From: Lentilactobacillus buchneri
Lineage (GTDB): Bacteria; Bacillota; Bacilli; Lactobacillales; Lactobacillaceae
Assembly: GCF_018314255.1 (NCBI RefSeq)
Contig: NZ_CP073066.1
Location: 2,444,573-2,508,572, forward strand
DNA length: 64,000 nucleotides
Direction of reading: 5' to 3'
The position numbers were made by a program, and so were the translations under genes. The stretch's first letter is position 1; every line of letters starts with the position of its first letter. A model generated the notes under the pieces. That model was not told the origin of the DNA, did no database searches, and saw only the letters and a list, made by a program, of their open reading frames with translations. Of the stretch, positions 1-9,289 are shown piece after piece.

Positions 1-136
1 TTGATTCGGCAATATTACTCTTACCGCTTCCATTGGGACCAACAATTCCAGTCATTCCACCCGGAAACTTGATGAGGGTTTTGTCTGCAAATGATTTAAA
101 ACCGATAATTTCAATGGATTTAAGTTGCACACTCAT
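1..136 (-). CDS. smc: Chromosome partition protein SMC, N-terminal fragment
   Basis: Only the first 45 codons are in the window; the gene runs off the left edge. The translation begins [20 protein letters not shown] and contains the Walker A motif GPNGSGKSN, the head-domain ATP site of SMC. SMC forms an ATP-driven dimeric ring with ScpA and ScpB that organises and segregates the nucleoid. It starts 8 bp after the rnc stop on the same strand, the usual rnc-smc arrangement in lactobacilli, so the two are probably co-transcribed. Confidence 0.95.
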   Translation of the reverse strand, partial: MSVQLKSIEIIGFKSFADKTLIKFPGGMTGIVGPNGSGKSNIAES

Positions 137-144
137 TCTCCAGT

Positions 145-855
145 CTAAACTAGATTGTCGCCCTCGGTATCAAACTGTTCCAGGGCTTGTTGGGCGGCCT
201 TTTGCTCGGCGCCTTTCTTGGAATGGCCAATTCCAACACCGTAAAGTTTGCCGTCAATTGAGACGTTGACCTTAAACGAACGGTCGTTGTCGGGTCCGTA
301 TTCGTCCACTAATTCATAGTCGATGGCCACCGGACCGTCTGCTTGGGCGAGTTCTTGTAACTCGGTCTTATGATCAAAGAATTCGGCAAACATGCCTTCA
401 TCGAGCTTTGGAAAAATCACTTTGGTCACAAACCGTGTTACCTCGGCCTGCCCTTGGTCCAAATAAAGGCAGCCGACGAATGATTCAAAAATATCACATA
501 ACAGCGAGTCCCGATCACGAGCCCCCGCCTTTTCTTCGCCCTTACCGAGACGGATATACTGATTAAAATGACATTCTCTGGCAAAGGTGCTGAAACTTTG
601 CTCATTAACCATTGCTGCTCGAAGTCGCGTGAGCCGTCCTTGAGGCATCTTTGGATAACGTTTGAAAATGTAGTCGGAGACGATCAGCTGTAAAACTGCA
701 TCCCCCAAAAACTCCAGACGCTCATAAAATTTTAAGCCTTCACCGCGATGCTCATTGACGTAAGAAGCCTGTGTGAATGCTTCATCAAGCAAATCCTGAT
801 CGTCGATATGGATGCCAAAATCTTGCTTTAGCATCTCATTTAAACCCTTTATCAA
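145..855 (-). CDS. rnc: Ribonuclease III
   Basis: RNase III cleaves double-stranded RNA, including the 30S rRNA precursor and some mRNAs. The 236-residue protein is of normal length. The catalytic signature [11 protein letters not shown] is at residues 45-55, a second acidic cluster ([14 protein letters not shown]) lies near residue 120, and a double-stranded RNA-binding domain fills the last 75 residues. The start is a TTG seven bases behind a GGAGG site. It sits between acpP and smc on the same strand and has its own extended -10 promoter candidate upstream. Confidence 0.96.
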   Translation of the reverse strand: MIKGLNEMLKQDFGIHIDDQDLLDEAFTQASYVNEHRGEGLKFYERLEFLGDAVLQLIVSDYIFKRYPKMPQGRLTRLRAAMVNEQSFSTFARECHFNQYIRLGKGEEKAGARDRDSLLCDIFESFVGCLYLDQGQAEVTRFVTKVIFPKLDEGMFAEFFDHKTELQELAQADGPVAIDYELVDEYGPDNDRSFKVNVSIDGKLYGVGIGHSKKGAEQKAAQQALEQFDTEGDNLV

Positions 856-899
856 TCTTTTACCTCCACATAAAATCCAGATAACAGTAAAAAATTGAA

Positions 900-926
900 A
901 TTATATCAAACTTGAGATAATTCCAA
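900..926 (-). promoter_or_regulatory. Candidate promoter for rnc-smc
   Basis: On the minus strand a perfect TATAAT preceded by TGA (an extended -10) lies about 45 bases before the rnc start. A TTGGAA element is only 15 bases further upstream, short for a -35, so the extended -10 carries most of the weight. It lies in the 87-bp acpP-rnc gap. Confidence 0.45.
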
Positions 927-942
927 TTTAAGATTACTTTTA

Positions 943-1185
943 TTATTTTTGATGAGCCATGACAAAATCAACGGCCTCGTTAATGGTATTCAGCTTTTCA
1001 GCATCCTCATCGGAAATTTCTGCGTTAAAAGTATCTTCCATATCCAATACGAATTCAACAAAATCAATTGAATCAGCATCAAGATCGTTTTTGAAATTTA
1101 AGTCACCGGTAATTTTACTTCGGTCGACATCAAACTGGTCAGCCACCAAATCGGCAATTTTATTAAACACTTCATCTTTGTCCAT
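943..1185 (-). CDS. acpP: Acyl carrier protein
   Basis: An 80-residue acidic protein carrying growing acyl chains on a phosphopantetheine arm for fatty acid and phospholipid synthesis. The attachment serine is in the motif LDADSIDFVEF. The start was set at the ATG at 1185 because a TAGGTG ribosome site sits nine bases upstream; the longer reading from a GTG at 1197 would place the start inside that site. It follows plsX, a common pairing, since PlsX uses acyl-ACP. Confidence 0.95.
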   Translation of the reverse strand: MDKDEVFNKIADLVADQFDVDRSKITGDLNFKNDLDADSIDFVEFVLDMEDTFNAEISDEDAEKLNTINEAVDFVMAHQK

Positions 1186-1227
1186 TTTGATAAACACCTA
1201 TTTCATAAAATTAATTTGCTAATGATT

Positions 1228-1236
1228 ATTATATCA
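1228..1236 (-). promoter_or_regulatory. Extended -10 element before acpP
   Basis: TGATATAAT is read on the minus strand just before the end of plsX, about 45 bases before the acpP start. No good -35 is visible. It would let acpP be transcribed separately from plsX. Confidence 0.35.
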
Positions 1237-1237
1237 A

Positions 1238-2281
1238 CTATTTACTGCTTTTGATACTATCTTTTATCTGCTGCAGTTCATCAGCATGGTCGACGACGTA
1301 TTGATTCAGATCAGGAATCATATTTGAGGCAATAATCTGGCGGATTTGGCCAATCGTATTCTTCACCGTGTCTGCTTTGCTGCTGCCATGTGTCTTGACG
1401 ACCGGCGCATTAACGCCGAGTAAAACTGCGCCGCCATATTGTGAATAGTCCATTGAACCACCAATTTTGTGGAAAGCGTCTTTTAACATCAAAGCCCCAA
1501 ACTTTGCCTTAGTGCCGCTATCCATGATGGTCGTCTTAATTAAGCTGAGCATCGACAAAGCAGTTCCCTCAATGCTCTTTAATACGGCGTTTCCGGTAAA
1601 GCCGTCGGTCACAACCACGTCGGCGGCCCCGTTGAGTAATTCACGGGATTCAACGTTGCCGACAAAATTGATATCTTTGTCGGCTGCCAAAAGATCATGC
1701 ACTTTCCGGTGATTCATATCACCTTTATCCGCTTCGGTCCCGTTGTTCAAGAGACCAATTCGTGGATTTTCAACTTGGTTGACGTTTTGGGCGTAATATT
1801 TTCCCATCAAGGCATACTGGTAAATATTTAAAACCTTGGTGTCGGCATTGGCTCCCACGTCAATCATCACAAATTTATCTTGATTCTTAACGCCGATGAC
1901 CGGCAAAGTGGTGGTCAATCCGGGACGATCGATTCCTTTGATGCGGCCAACGATAAACAAACCAGCGGCTAAAATGGCACCAGTGTTCCCTGCCGAGAAG
2001 AATGCATCCGCAGTTCCTTCTTTAACGGCGGTTGCTGCCAGAACGATGCTGGATTGTTTTTTGGTACGAACGGCTTTAACCGGTTCATCACCCATTTCGA
2101 TGACTTCATCGGCTTGGACAATCTGAATTCGATCATCATTTTTAAGATATTTTTTAATTTGGTCGGTTTGACCAAATAGTTGGAATTCAACATCGGCATA
2201 AGCATCCCGTGCCAATTCAATTCCTTCAACAACTTCTTTAGGGGCGTAATCGCCGCCCATGGCGTCAACTGCAATTTTCAT
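1238..2281 (-). CDS. plsX: Phosphate acyltransferase PlsX
   Basis: PlsX converts acyl-ACP to acyl-phosphate, the first committed step of phosphatidic acid synthesis in Gram-positive bacteria; PlsY then acylates glycerol-3-phosphate. The 347-residue product has the family N-terminus MKIAVDAMGGDYAPKE, a DVGAN motif near residue 140 and the conserved C-terminal YGGAVLLGVN region. The ATG start has a TAGGAG site six bases upstream. It lies between recG and acpP, the conserved order in lactobacilli. Confidence 0.96.
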   Translation of the reverse strand: MKIAVDAMGGDYAPKEVVEGIELARDAYADVEFQLFGQTDQIKKYLKNDDRIQIVQADEVIEMGDEPVKAVRTKKQSSIVLAATAVKEGTADAFFSAGNTGAILAAGLFIVGRIKGIDRPGLTTTLPVIGVKNQDKFVMIDVGANADTKVLNIYQYALMGKYYAQNVNQVENPRIGLLNNGTEADKGDMNHRKVHDLLAADKDINFVGNVESRELLNGAADVVVTDGFTGNAVLKSIEGTALSMLSLIKTTIMDSGTKAKFGALMLKDAFHKIGGSMDYSQYGGAVLLGVNAPVVKTHGSSKADTVKNTIGQIRQIIASNMIPDLNQYVVDHADELQQIKDSIKSSK

Positions 2282-2294
2282 ATTTAACTCCTAT

Positions 2295-4325
2295 TTAATC
2301 CGTAGTAATAGTTTCATTATATTTTAAATACTGTGATAATTGTACATTTTCTGGCTGCTTTTGCCAGTCTTGATGAACCGTAATACTCTGGGCCTCCTGA
2401 TTGGCAACTTGTAAAATATTCAAATCACCAACCGGATCGGCCACTTTGAAATCAGGCATCCCTGATTGTTTACTGCCGGTGATGTTACCTTGGCCACGCA
2501 ATTCCAAATCCTTTTGGGAGAGGAAAAAGCCGTCGGTGCTGCTGGCAACCGCCGTCATCCGCTTTTTACCCAACTCGTTTTTGGGGTCGGCAATCAAAAT
2601 GCAGTAGGACTGCGTGTCGCCACGGCCAACGCGACCGCGAAGTTGGTGGAGTTGTGCCAAACCGAAATGATCGGCATCAAATATCAGCATGGTATTGGCA
2701 TTCGTCACGTCAACGCCAACTTCAATCACCGTTGTCGCCACCAGAACTTGGAATTGATTGTTCTTAAAATCGGCCATGGCCGTATCCTTTTCTTCATCGG
2801 ACATTCGCCCATGTAGGAGACCAACCGAATACTGCGGTTCAAAAATCGCTTTGAAACGGTCGAAAATCGCCATGGCGTTCTTCATATCGACAGCTTCCGA
2901 TTCCTCTATCAACGGTGTGACGACGTACACTTGATTTCCGGCATCCAATTGTTTCTTAACGAATCGGATGGCACTATCCGTTTTAGCGGAGGTAATCCAA
3001 GTTGTCTTAATTGGCTTGCGGCCCTTTGGCAGTTCGTCGATCACAGAAACGTCCATATCACCGTACATCGTAATCGCCAGTGTCCGCGGAATCGGCGTGG
3101 CAGTCATTGCCAGCATGTTGGTACTATTTCCCTTCAGTCGTAAGGCCTGGCGCTGGTTGACCCCGAAGCGATGCTGTTCGTCAATGACCGCCAAACCAAG
3201 ATCGTGATAGTCAACTTGATCTTGGAATAAGGCGTGGGTGCCGACAATCAGATTGACTTCGCCGTCAGCAATCCGTGGCAGCATCGCCTTACGGGCTAGG
3301 CCAGTGGTCGCCCCGGTCAACAGGGCAATGTTGATATCAAATTTTTCAAACAACTTGGCAAACGTGTTGGCATGCTGCTCGGCTAGAATTTCAGTTGGGG
3401 CCATAATTGCGGCTTGTTTGCCGGCACTAATCGCTGCCAAAATAGCAATTGCAGCAACCACAGTTTTGCCACTACCAACATCCCCTTGGAGCAAGCGATT
3501 CATTTCCAATGGTTTGCCCAAGTCTGTCAAGATTTCATTGACAACTTTGTTTTGGGAATCGGTCAGTTTGAATTTTAGTTGACTGGTGAACTGCCCAACC
3601 AGATCGGGATCGTAGGTGACTTTGGCTGCCGGATCCGGTTTTCTGTGGCGCTGTTTTAAAATTTGAATTTTCATGGCAAATAAGAAAAATTCCATGAACT
3701 TGGCAGTTCGAAAAGCTTTTTGGGCAGCGACCGGTGATGTTGGAAAATGGATATTTTGAATGGTATCGTGGAAAGATTCCAATCGATACTTGGTGCGAAT
3801 TGATTCTGGAATAACGTCAACTAGCTGATCCTGGTATTCATCAAATCCAAGCTTGATCAATTGCTTAATGGTATTTTGTTTGACTTCTTTGTTACTTGGA
3901 TAGATTGAATCATAGGTTTCGCTTTTTTCGCCGTTTAAAATTTTCATCCCTTGAATCTGGTTACGATTGCGGTCAAAGGTACCAAAAATAATCACTTGGG
4001 CTTCCAACTCAAGCTGCTTTTTCAGCCACGGCTGATTAAAAAAAGTGACGTTATAGATTTCATCATTAATTTTTAAATGAAAACCAAGCCGACTTTTGCG
4101 CCGACCAAAAAAACGAACAGTTGGCTCGCTAATCACGATCCCTTTGACGGTGACTTTTTGGCCATCGACGGCAGTTCTTAAATCTTTTAGCGATAAATCA
4201 TCATATCGGCGGGGATAATAAGTCAGTAAGTCGTTGATGGTATTGATTCCGAGCTTATTAAAAGCAGTCAGGCGCTTTTCGCCGACTCCTTTGAGAACCC
4301 CAACCGAATCACTTAAGCTGGCCAA
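2295..4325 (-). CDS. recG: ATP-dependent DNA helicase RecG
   Basis: RecG is a monomeric superfamily 2 translocase that reverses stalled forks and processes branched recombination intermediates. The protein has an N-terminal wedge/OB domain, Walker A GDVGSGKT, the helicase box DEQH (in VIDEQHRFG) and motif VI QLRGRVGRG. The start was set at TTG 4325 because AAGGAGGG stands seven bases before it and the family normally begins at this point (xASLSDSVGVLKGVG). A longer ATG reading adds 18 residues that would span the ribosome site. Confidence 0.95.
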   Translation of the reverse strand: MASLSDSVGVLKGVGEKRLTAFNKLGINTINDLLTYYPRRYDDLSLKDLRTAVDGQKVTVKGIVISEPTVRFFGRRKSRLGFHLKINDEIYNVTFFNQPWLKKQLELEAQVIIFGTFDRNRNQIQGMKILNGEKSETYDSIYPSNKEVKQNTIKQLIKLGFDEYQDQLVDVIPESIRTKYRLESFHDTIQNIHFPTSPVAAQKAFRTAKFMEFFLFAMKIQILKQRHRKPDPAAKVTYDPDLVGQFTSQLKFKLTDSQNKVVNEILTDLGKPLEMNRLLQGDVGSGKTVVAAIAILAAISAGKQAAIMAPTEILAEQHANTFAKLFEKFDINIALLTGATTGLARKAMLPRIADGEVNLIVGTHALFQDQVDYHDLGLAVIDEQHRFGVNQRQALRLKGNSTNMLAMTATPIPRTLAITMYGDMDVSVIDELPKGRKPIKTTWITSAKTDSAIRFVKKQLDAGNQVYVVTPLIEESEAVDMKNAMAIFDRFKAIFEPQYSVGLLHGRMSDEEKDTAMADFKNNQFQVLVATTVIEVGVDVTNANTMLIFDADHFGLAQLHQLRGRVGRGDTQSYCILIADPKNELGKKRMTAVASSTDGFFLSQKDLELRGQGNITGSKQSGMPDFKVADPVGDLNILQVANQEAQSITVHQDWQKQPENVQLSQYLKYNETITTD

Positions 4326-4394
4326 TGTTATCCCTCCTTTGTCATTGATATAAATAAAAGCTTGGCCAGTGTTGACCAAACTTTTAGGAATTGT

Positions 4395-6104
4395 TTATTC
4401 AACCGAAATTAAGAATGGGTAGACTGGTTGATCACCTTCGTGAATCTCAACTTCCAGTTCGTCATCCAATTTCAAAATGCCGGCCTGGACTTTTTCGGCA
4501 GCCGCCTGATCAGCGCCTTCACCGTAAATGATCGTAATGGCTTCACTATCGTCATCCAGCATCTTCTTAACCATCTGGATGGCCGTGTCAATCAGTTTAT
4601 CACCAACGGTGGCAATATCGCCGTCAACGATGCCCATAAATTGATCTTTTTTAATATCCAAATCATCAATCTTAGTGTCACGAATGGCGGTCGTCACTTG
4701 GCCGGACTTAACCGTTGGCAAATTATCTTCCATTGCCTTTTGGTTATCTTCGAGCGAATTTTCCGGATTAAAGCCAAGCATGGCGGTAATCCCTTGTGAG
4801 ATCGTCTTTGAATGAACAATGACCGTCGGAATATCAACCACCTTGGCAGCTTGTTCAGCCGCCAGGAAAATGTTTTTGTTATTCGGCAAGACGATTGCCT
4901 GTTTGGCTTTTGTATTTTGAATTGCGTTGACAATGTCTTCGGTACTAGGATTCATCGTCTGTCCGCCGCTGACAATGTAGTTGACGCCCAAACTTTCAAA
5001 CAGTTGGTTCAGCCCCTTGCCTGAAGAAACAGAAATAATGGCAGTATCTGAAGTTGGCTGTTGGGTGCTGATACTTTCAGCTTTTTGAATTGGTGAAGCA
5101 TCCTCTTGGCTGTCCTCATCTTCTTCAATGATGGTTTCTTGTTGAAGTCGCATGTTATCGACTTTAACAGTTGCCAAATCTCCAAACTCCTGACCCCAGG
5201 CAAGCACTTTGCCGGGATGTTCAGTGTGAACATGGACTTTGACAATATCATCATCGTTGATCACCAGCAATGAATCGCCAAGTTTGGCGAGATAATCATA
5301 AAAGGTCTGATAGTCAAATTGATGATCGACTTCGCGGCCTTTGCCGATTCGGACCATAATTTGCGTACAGTAGCCATACACGATATCTTCTGGATTTAAT
5401 TTACTTTGAACACTTTGATCGGCCACTTTAATCATCTGATTCATTTCCGCATCGTTAGGTTGATATTCACCAGATTCAGCTTCGTTTCTGCCATTCAAGA
5501 CATCATCGAAAGCTTCCAAAACGAATACCAATCCTTGTCCACCCGAGTCGACGACGCCAACCTGCTTCAGAACCGGCAATAAATCCGGTGTTTTCTCCAA
5601 AGCGGATTGTGAGGCCTGGTAGATGGCATCCATGACAGCGACAACATCATTGGTCGTAGCGGCTGCTTTCTTACCAGCAGTAGCGGCCATTCGCACAACG
5701 GTCAAAATGGTTCCCTCGGTTGGCTTCATAACGGACTTATAGGCGATTTCCGTCCCGGCAACGAAGGCATCAGAAATATCTTGGGCACTCAAAGTTTCTT
5801 TACCCTCCGTGGACTTCGAAAAGCCCCGGAAAATCTGCGATAAAATAACCCCTGAGTTGCCTCGGGCTCCCATTAGAAGTCCCTTAGCCAAAGCAGCGGT
5901 TAAATCGCCAACGTTTGTCTTGACATCTTTATTCACATATTTATAACCCGAAGCCATGGATAGGCTCATATTGGTTCCGGTATCTCCATCCGGAACCGGG
6001 AATACGTTCAGTGAATTGATAAAATCAGAATTTTTATTTAGTTTAGTTGCGGCTGCTTGAACCATTGCCGTAAATTCGGTGTTGGTAATTTCTGTAACCT
6101 TCAA
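4395..6104 (-). CDS. fakA: Fatty acid kinase catalytic subunit FakA (DAK2/YloV family)
   Basis: FakA phosphorylates exogenous fatty acids presented by FakB proteins, giving acyl-phosphate for PlsX and PlsY. The DhaL-type nucleotide domain has the metal-binding signature DGDTGTNM at residues 39-46, followed by GARGNSGVI and a DSGGQG motif. The C-terminal half is the DegV-like domain of the family. The start was put at TTG 6104, eight bases after AAGGAGG; a second TTG three bases earlier is also possible. Neighbouring plsX and acpP make one phospholipid cluster. Confidence 0.92.
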   Translation of the reverse strand: MKVTEITNTEFTAMVQAAATKLNKNSDFINSLNVFPVPDGDTGTNMSLSMASGYKYVNKDVKTNVGDLTAALAKGLLMGARGNSGVILSQIFRGFSKSTEGKETLSAQDISDAFVAGTEIAYKSVMKPTEGTILTVVRMAATAGKKAAATTNDVVAVMDAIYQASQSALEKTPDLLPVLKQVGVVDSGGQGLVFVLEAFDDVLNGRNEAESGEYQPNDAEMNQMIKVADQSVQSKLNPEDIVYGYCTQIMVRIGKGREVDHQFDYQTFYDYLAKLGDSLLVINDDDIVKVHVHTEHPGKVLAWGQEFGDLATVKVDNMRLQQETIIEEDEDSQEDASPIQKAESISTQQPTSDTAIISVSSGKGLNQLFESLGVNYIVSGGQTMNPSTEDIVNAIQNTKAKQAIVLPNNKNIFLAAEQAAKVVDIPTVIVHSKTISQGITAMLGFNPENSLEDNQKAMEDNLPTVKSGQVTTAIRDTKIDDLDIKKDQFMGIVDGDIATVGDKLIDTAIQMVKKMLDDDSEAITIIYGEGADQAAAEKVQAGILKLDDELEVEIHEGDQPVYPFLISVE

Positions 6105-6133
6105 CAACTTGTCCTCCTTGGTCACTTGCATAA

Positions 6134-6496
6134 TCAGTCATTCATTACCTGAACGCCTTGAATGATGACATTGACCGAATTTGCAGATACCCCAAGCATA
6201 CTTTGTAGGTTATACTTAACCTTTGCTTGAACGTTTTTAGAAACCTCTGAAATTTTGTTGCCATAAGCAACGATAATATAAACGTTAACTTCAATTTCAT
6301 TATCGTGTTGTTTAACCACAACACCTTTGAAATAATTCTCGCGGTTTAAAATCGTGTTGACATTGTCTCTGAGCTGATTGCGACTTGCCATACCCACGAC
6401 TCCGTAATTATCGGTGGCAGCCCCACCAACAACATTTGCGATGACGTTGTTGTCGATGTCAACTGTTCCAAATCTGGTTTTGATTTTGACGGCCAT
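6134..6496 (-). CDS. Asp23/Gls24 family protein (YloU type)
   Basis: A 120-residue protein of the Asp23 family, found as the gene before fakA in most Firmicutes. The sequence follows the family pattern: an N-terminal strand, the segment VVGGAATDNYGVVGMA, and a C-terminal VNVIIQGV. Asp23 proteins lie at the membrane and affect envelope stress; the exact role of this copy is not known. It is divergent from rpmB. A second Asp23 paralogue lies at 26,601-27,038 beside nusB. Confidence 0.9.
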   Translation of the reverse strand: MAVKIKTRFGTVDIDNNVIANVVGGAATDNYGVVGMASRNQLRDNVNTILNRENYFKGVVVKQHDNEIEVNVYIIVAYGNKISEVSKNVQAKVKYNLQSMLGVSANSVNVIIQGVQVMND

Positions 6497-6543
6497 GTGC
6501 AGCAGCCTCCTTAATTTTCTATTAACCTATTAACGATAGTTAA

Positions 6544-6571
6544 TATTACCACAATAACGCTAAAAACCAAA
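6544..6571 (-). promoter_or_regulatory. Candidate promoter for asp23-fakA-recG
   Basis: On the minus strand TTGGTT and TAATAT are separated by 16 bases, with a TGG extending the -10. It lies about 50 bases before the asp23 start in the divergent gap with rpmB. Confidence 0.4.
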
Positions 6572-6716
6572 GTAATCTTGATGCCCCCAAGAAGACTGTC
6601 AAGTATAATTACTTGAAAGAAAAGTATTGCAATATCAATGTATGTATGATAAATTATTCTAGTGTAATGAAACAGACTTTAACACTAAAATCAAAGAGAA
6701 GGGAGATTTGTTACCC

Positions 6717-6902
6717 ATGGCAAAGGATTTTATTAACGGTAAGCGTACCCACTTTGGTAACAAACGTTCACACGCTTTAAACTCAAGCCGTCGCAGCTGG
6801 AAGCCAAATTTGCAAAAAGTTCGCATTCTTGTTGATGGCAAGCCTAAGAAGGTTTGGATTTCTGCCCGAACACTTAAATCAGGTAAAGTAACCCGTGTAT
6901 AG
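6717..6902 (+). CDS. rpmB: 50S ribosomal protein L28
   Basis: A 61-residue basic protein of the large subunit beginning [19 protein letters not shown], typical of L28 in lactobacilli (the zinc-free form, no CxxC pairs). The ATG at 6717 follows a GGGAG site. It is one of two plus-strand genes in the core region and is divergent from asp23. A weak promoter, TTGCAA with 17 bases to TAAATT, can be seen about 60 bases upstream. Confidence 0.96.
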   Translation: MAKDFINGKRTHFGNKRSHALNSSRRSWKPNLQKVRILVDGKPKKVWISARTLKSGKVTRV

Positions 6903-6912
6903 TAATAACTTG

Positions 6913-6936
6913 GATCGATGTTAATCGGTCTTTTTT
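6913..6936 (+). terminator. rpmB terminator
   Basis: A 7-bp stem GATCGAT/ATCGGTC (one G-U pair) with a four-base loop is followed by six T, ten bases after the rpmB stop. Confidence 0.75.
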
Positions 6937-6944
6937 ATTACCTT

Positions 6945-7004
6945 CAAAAATAGAGGCAACTCTCAGCAGCCGTTTTCGGTGAGCTGAGGGTTGCCCCTTT
7001 TTTT
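6945..7004. terminator. Bidirectional terminator between rpmB and thiN
   Basis: The arms GGCAACTCTCAGC (6955-6967) and GCTGAGGGTTGCC (6983-6995) pair over 13 bp. A T-run follows on the plus strand and an A-run precedes it, so it can stop both rpmB readthrough and the minus-strand operon ending in thiN. The thiN stop codon lies in the T-run. Confidence 0.85.
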
Positions 7005-7665
7005 AGTTATAACGATTAATATCTTTGCTTTGAATAACACACATCACCCCACTGCCAAATTTAAACCTGGCAGTTTCACCAACAAATTCGTTGCTGGCAA
7101 GCGACATTGGGTGTTTAACCTGATAATCATTCAGCTGATATTTTTCATCAAACAAAGTTAAATGATCCATCGGCGTTAACGCCACAAAGGCCAAATATTT
7201 TTTATCAGGTTCTTTTTCAATCTGATAAGTCCCTGGCAAAAAGAAAGTAATCGTATTTTGCTTGTCAATCATTCGAATTTTCGGTGCGTAGGGCTTGAAC
7301 CGGGGCTCCAAAACCATCCACAGATTGGCTAGAAAATGATCCAGCCGACCACCCGTCGCACCGTAAATGTCAAGTCGATCGGCGTGATGTTCCTGCAAGG
7401 CGACCTTCAACCCCAATTGGGTATCAGTATCGTCTTTTTCAGGAATTGATTGGCGGATATCCTTAATGTGGTCACGAACCAATTGAAGTTCTGCCGGTTT
7501 TAAGGAATCAAAGTCACCAATCGCGACAAGTGGGTCGATTCCCCGTTCAATCAAATGGAGATTGCCTCTATCGATGCCGATCCAATCACCTTTAATCTGT
7601 CCATTTTTCAATTCGTCTGGCCAGAGGTCAATGGGGCCGCCAACCAATAGATTTAAGATCTTCAT
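7003..7665 (-). CDS. thiN: Thiamine pyrophosphokinase
   Basis: Transfers pyrophosphate from ATP to thiamine, giving the cofactor thiamine diphosphate. The family motifs are clear in the 220-residue protein: IGDFDS near residue 51, EKDDTDTQLG near 75 and GATGGRLDH near 105. The C-terminal domain forms the thiamine-binding beta sandwich. It is the last gene of the operon and directly abuts rpe (7665/7666), with a strong terminator behind it. The order rsgA-rpe-thiN is conserved in Firmicutes. Confidence 0.95.
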   Translation of the reverse strand: MKILNLLVGGPIDLWPDELKNGQIKGDWIGIDRGNLHLIERGIDPLVAIGDFDSLKPAELQLVRDHIKDIRQSIPEKDDTDTQLGLKVALQEHHADRLDIYGATGGRLDHFLANLWMVLEPRFKPYAPKIRMIDKQNTITFFLPGTYQIEKEPDKKYLAFVALTPMDHLTLFDEKYQLNDYQVKHPMSLASNEFVGETARFKFGSGVMCVIQSKDINRYN

Positions 7666-8319
7666 TTATTTGGTCGCATCCTTTATTGCTTTGATTCGGC
7701 TAACAGGATCATCGGCGTCAAAAACGTATGATCCGGCAACTGCCACCGTTGCACCGGCTTGATAGGCACCCACAACCGTGTGGTCATTAACGCCACCATC
7801 AATTTCGATGTCAAAGTTCAAGCCTTCACTTTTTTTCAACTCATCGAGTTCTGCGATCTTTTTAACCGTTTCAGGCAGGAACTTCTGACCGCCAAATCCA
7901 GGATTAACCGTCATTACCAAGACCTGGTCAACCATGTATAGTACTGGCTTGATGGCTGATACCGGCGTACCTGGGTTGATGACAACTTCAGCCTTGACCC
8001 CTTTGTTCTTGATCATCTGCAAAGCCCGGTGAATATGAGGGGTTGCCTCAACGTGAACTCCGATGATATCGGCTCCTGCATCCGCGAATTGGTCAATGAA
8101 ACGTTCCGGTTGTTCAACCATCATATGGACATCCAAGATCATCTTGGTGATCGGACGAATGGCTTTGACCCACCCAGGTCCATAAGATAAAGCGGGGACA
8201 AACTGACCGTCCATGATGTCGATGTGGAGCACTTCTGCCCCACCCTGGTCGACTTTTTCAATATCTTTTTGTAAATTGACATAATCCGCGCTCAAAATTG
8301 AAGGTGCAACTTTAATCAT
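7666..8319 (-). CDS. rpe: Ribulose-phosphate 3-epimerase
   Basis: Interconverts ribulose-5-phosphate and xylulose-5-phosphate, which feeds the phosphoketolase pathway in heterofermentative lactobacilli. The TIM barrel shows APSILSAD at the N-terminus, the metal-site segment HIDIMDGQFVP, MTVNPGFGGQ and EIDGGV. The start was set at ATG 8319 behind AGGAAG; the longer GTG reading overlaps the ribosome site. Final length is 217 residues, normal for the family. Confidence 0.96.
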   Translation of the reverse strand: MIKVAPSILSADYVNLQKDIEKVDQGGAEVLHIDIMDGQFVPALSYGPGWVKAIRPITKMILDVHMMVEQPERFIDQFADAGADIIGVHVEATPHIHRALQMIKNKGVKAEVVINPGTPVSAIKPVLYMVDQVLVMTVNPGFGGQKFLPETVKKIAELDELKKSEGLNFDIEIDGGVNDHTVVGAYQAGATVAVAGSYVFDADDPVSRIKAIKDATK

Positions 8320-8330
8320 AACTAACTTCC

Positions 8331-9221
8331 TCACTTTTTATAATTTGGTTTCCGGTTTTTAATGTCGGTGTACAACTGCAGATAATTCTCATACCGACTC
8401 TGCATGATCTCACCGCTGGCCACTTCTTTTTTCACTTCGCAGTCCGGCTCATTGACGTGCACACATCCCCGAAAGCGGCACTTCACAGATGCCCGCTTGA
8501 ACTCTGGGAAATAATTGGCAAGCTGGCGGTAATCGATCTCCAAGGTATCATACGAGGAAAATCCGGGAGTGTCTGCGATATACCCATCGTTGACCCGCAA
8601 TAAAGCAACTTTTCGGGTTGTGTGTTTTCCACGATTTAATGCCGTAGAAATCTCACCGGTAGCGAGCTGCAAATCCGGTGCCAAGTGATTGAGAAGTGTC
8701 GATTTGCCGGCACCCGTCTGTCCCATTATCACATTTTCTTTTCCTGAAAACAATTGCCGTAAATGGTTCAACGAATTTTCATCAAACGCGGCTTCCGGCA
8801 GAATAACGTCATAAGGAATGTTAGCGTAGGCAACTGCTAAATCTTTAAAATAATTCAGTTGTTTTTCAGATAACAGATCCGTCTTGGTGAAATAAATGAT
8901 CGGCTTGATATTGGCAATTTCCAATGCAATCAACTGACGGTCCAATAAGTTACTGGAAAACTCCGGCTGAGTGGTTGCCGTCGTCACAATCGCCTGATCA
9001 ATATTGGCAATCGGTGGCCGAACCAGAGAATTCTTTCGTGGCAGCATCTTCAATATGTATCCTTTGTCGCCATCTTCAACTTGGAACTCAACGTCATCGC
9101 CGACCAACGGTGTAATTTGACGCTTTCGAAAATTCCCCCTGGCGCGTGTTCGATAAACCTTGCCTTCTGAGTGAACATCATAAAAGCCACTCAAAGACTG
9201 AAAAATCTTTCCCTGTTTCAA
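8331..9221 (-). CDS. rsgA: Ribosome small-subunit GTPase RsgA
   Basis: A circularly permuted GTPase that checks late 30S assembly. An N-terminal OB domain is followed by the permuted G motifs, with FTKTD (G4) before GQTGAGKSTLLN (G1) and DTPGFSS (G3), and a C-terminal zinc knuckle with CRFRGCVH and a later Cys. The TTG start at 9221 lies behind GAGGTG; 296 residues. It sits between prkC and rpe, its usual place. Confidence 0.95.
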   Translation of the reverse strand: MKQGKIFQSLSGFYDVHSEGKVYRTRARGNFRKRQITPLVGDDVEFQVEDGDKGYILKMLPRKNSLVRPPIANIDQAIVTTATTQPEFSSNLLDRQLIALEIANIKPIIYFTKTDLLSEKQLNYFKDLAVAYANIPYDVILPEAAFDENSLNHLRQLFSGKENVIMGQTGAGKSTLLNHLAPDLQLATGEISTALNRGKHTTRKVALLRVNDGYIADTPGFSSYDTLEIDYRQLANYFPEFKRASVKCRFRGCVHVNEPDCEVKKEVASGEIMQSRYENYLQLYTDIKNRKPNYKK

Positions 9222-9289
9222 TTGATCACCTCGATAAAAAATCACTTCCCTTACATTATAAGAGAAGTGACTTTGTTTTGCAGTAATTA

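Noticed and set aside
2401..3582. Plus-strand ORFs opposite recG
   Set aside because: Antisense shadows of a fully conserved gene, without ribosome sites or family resemblance.
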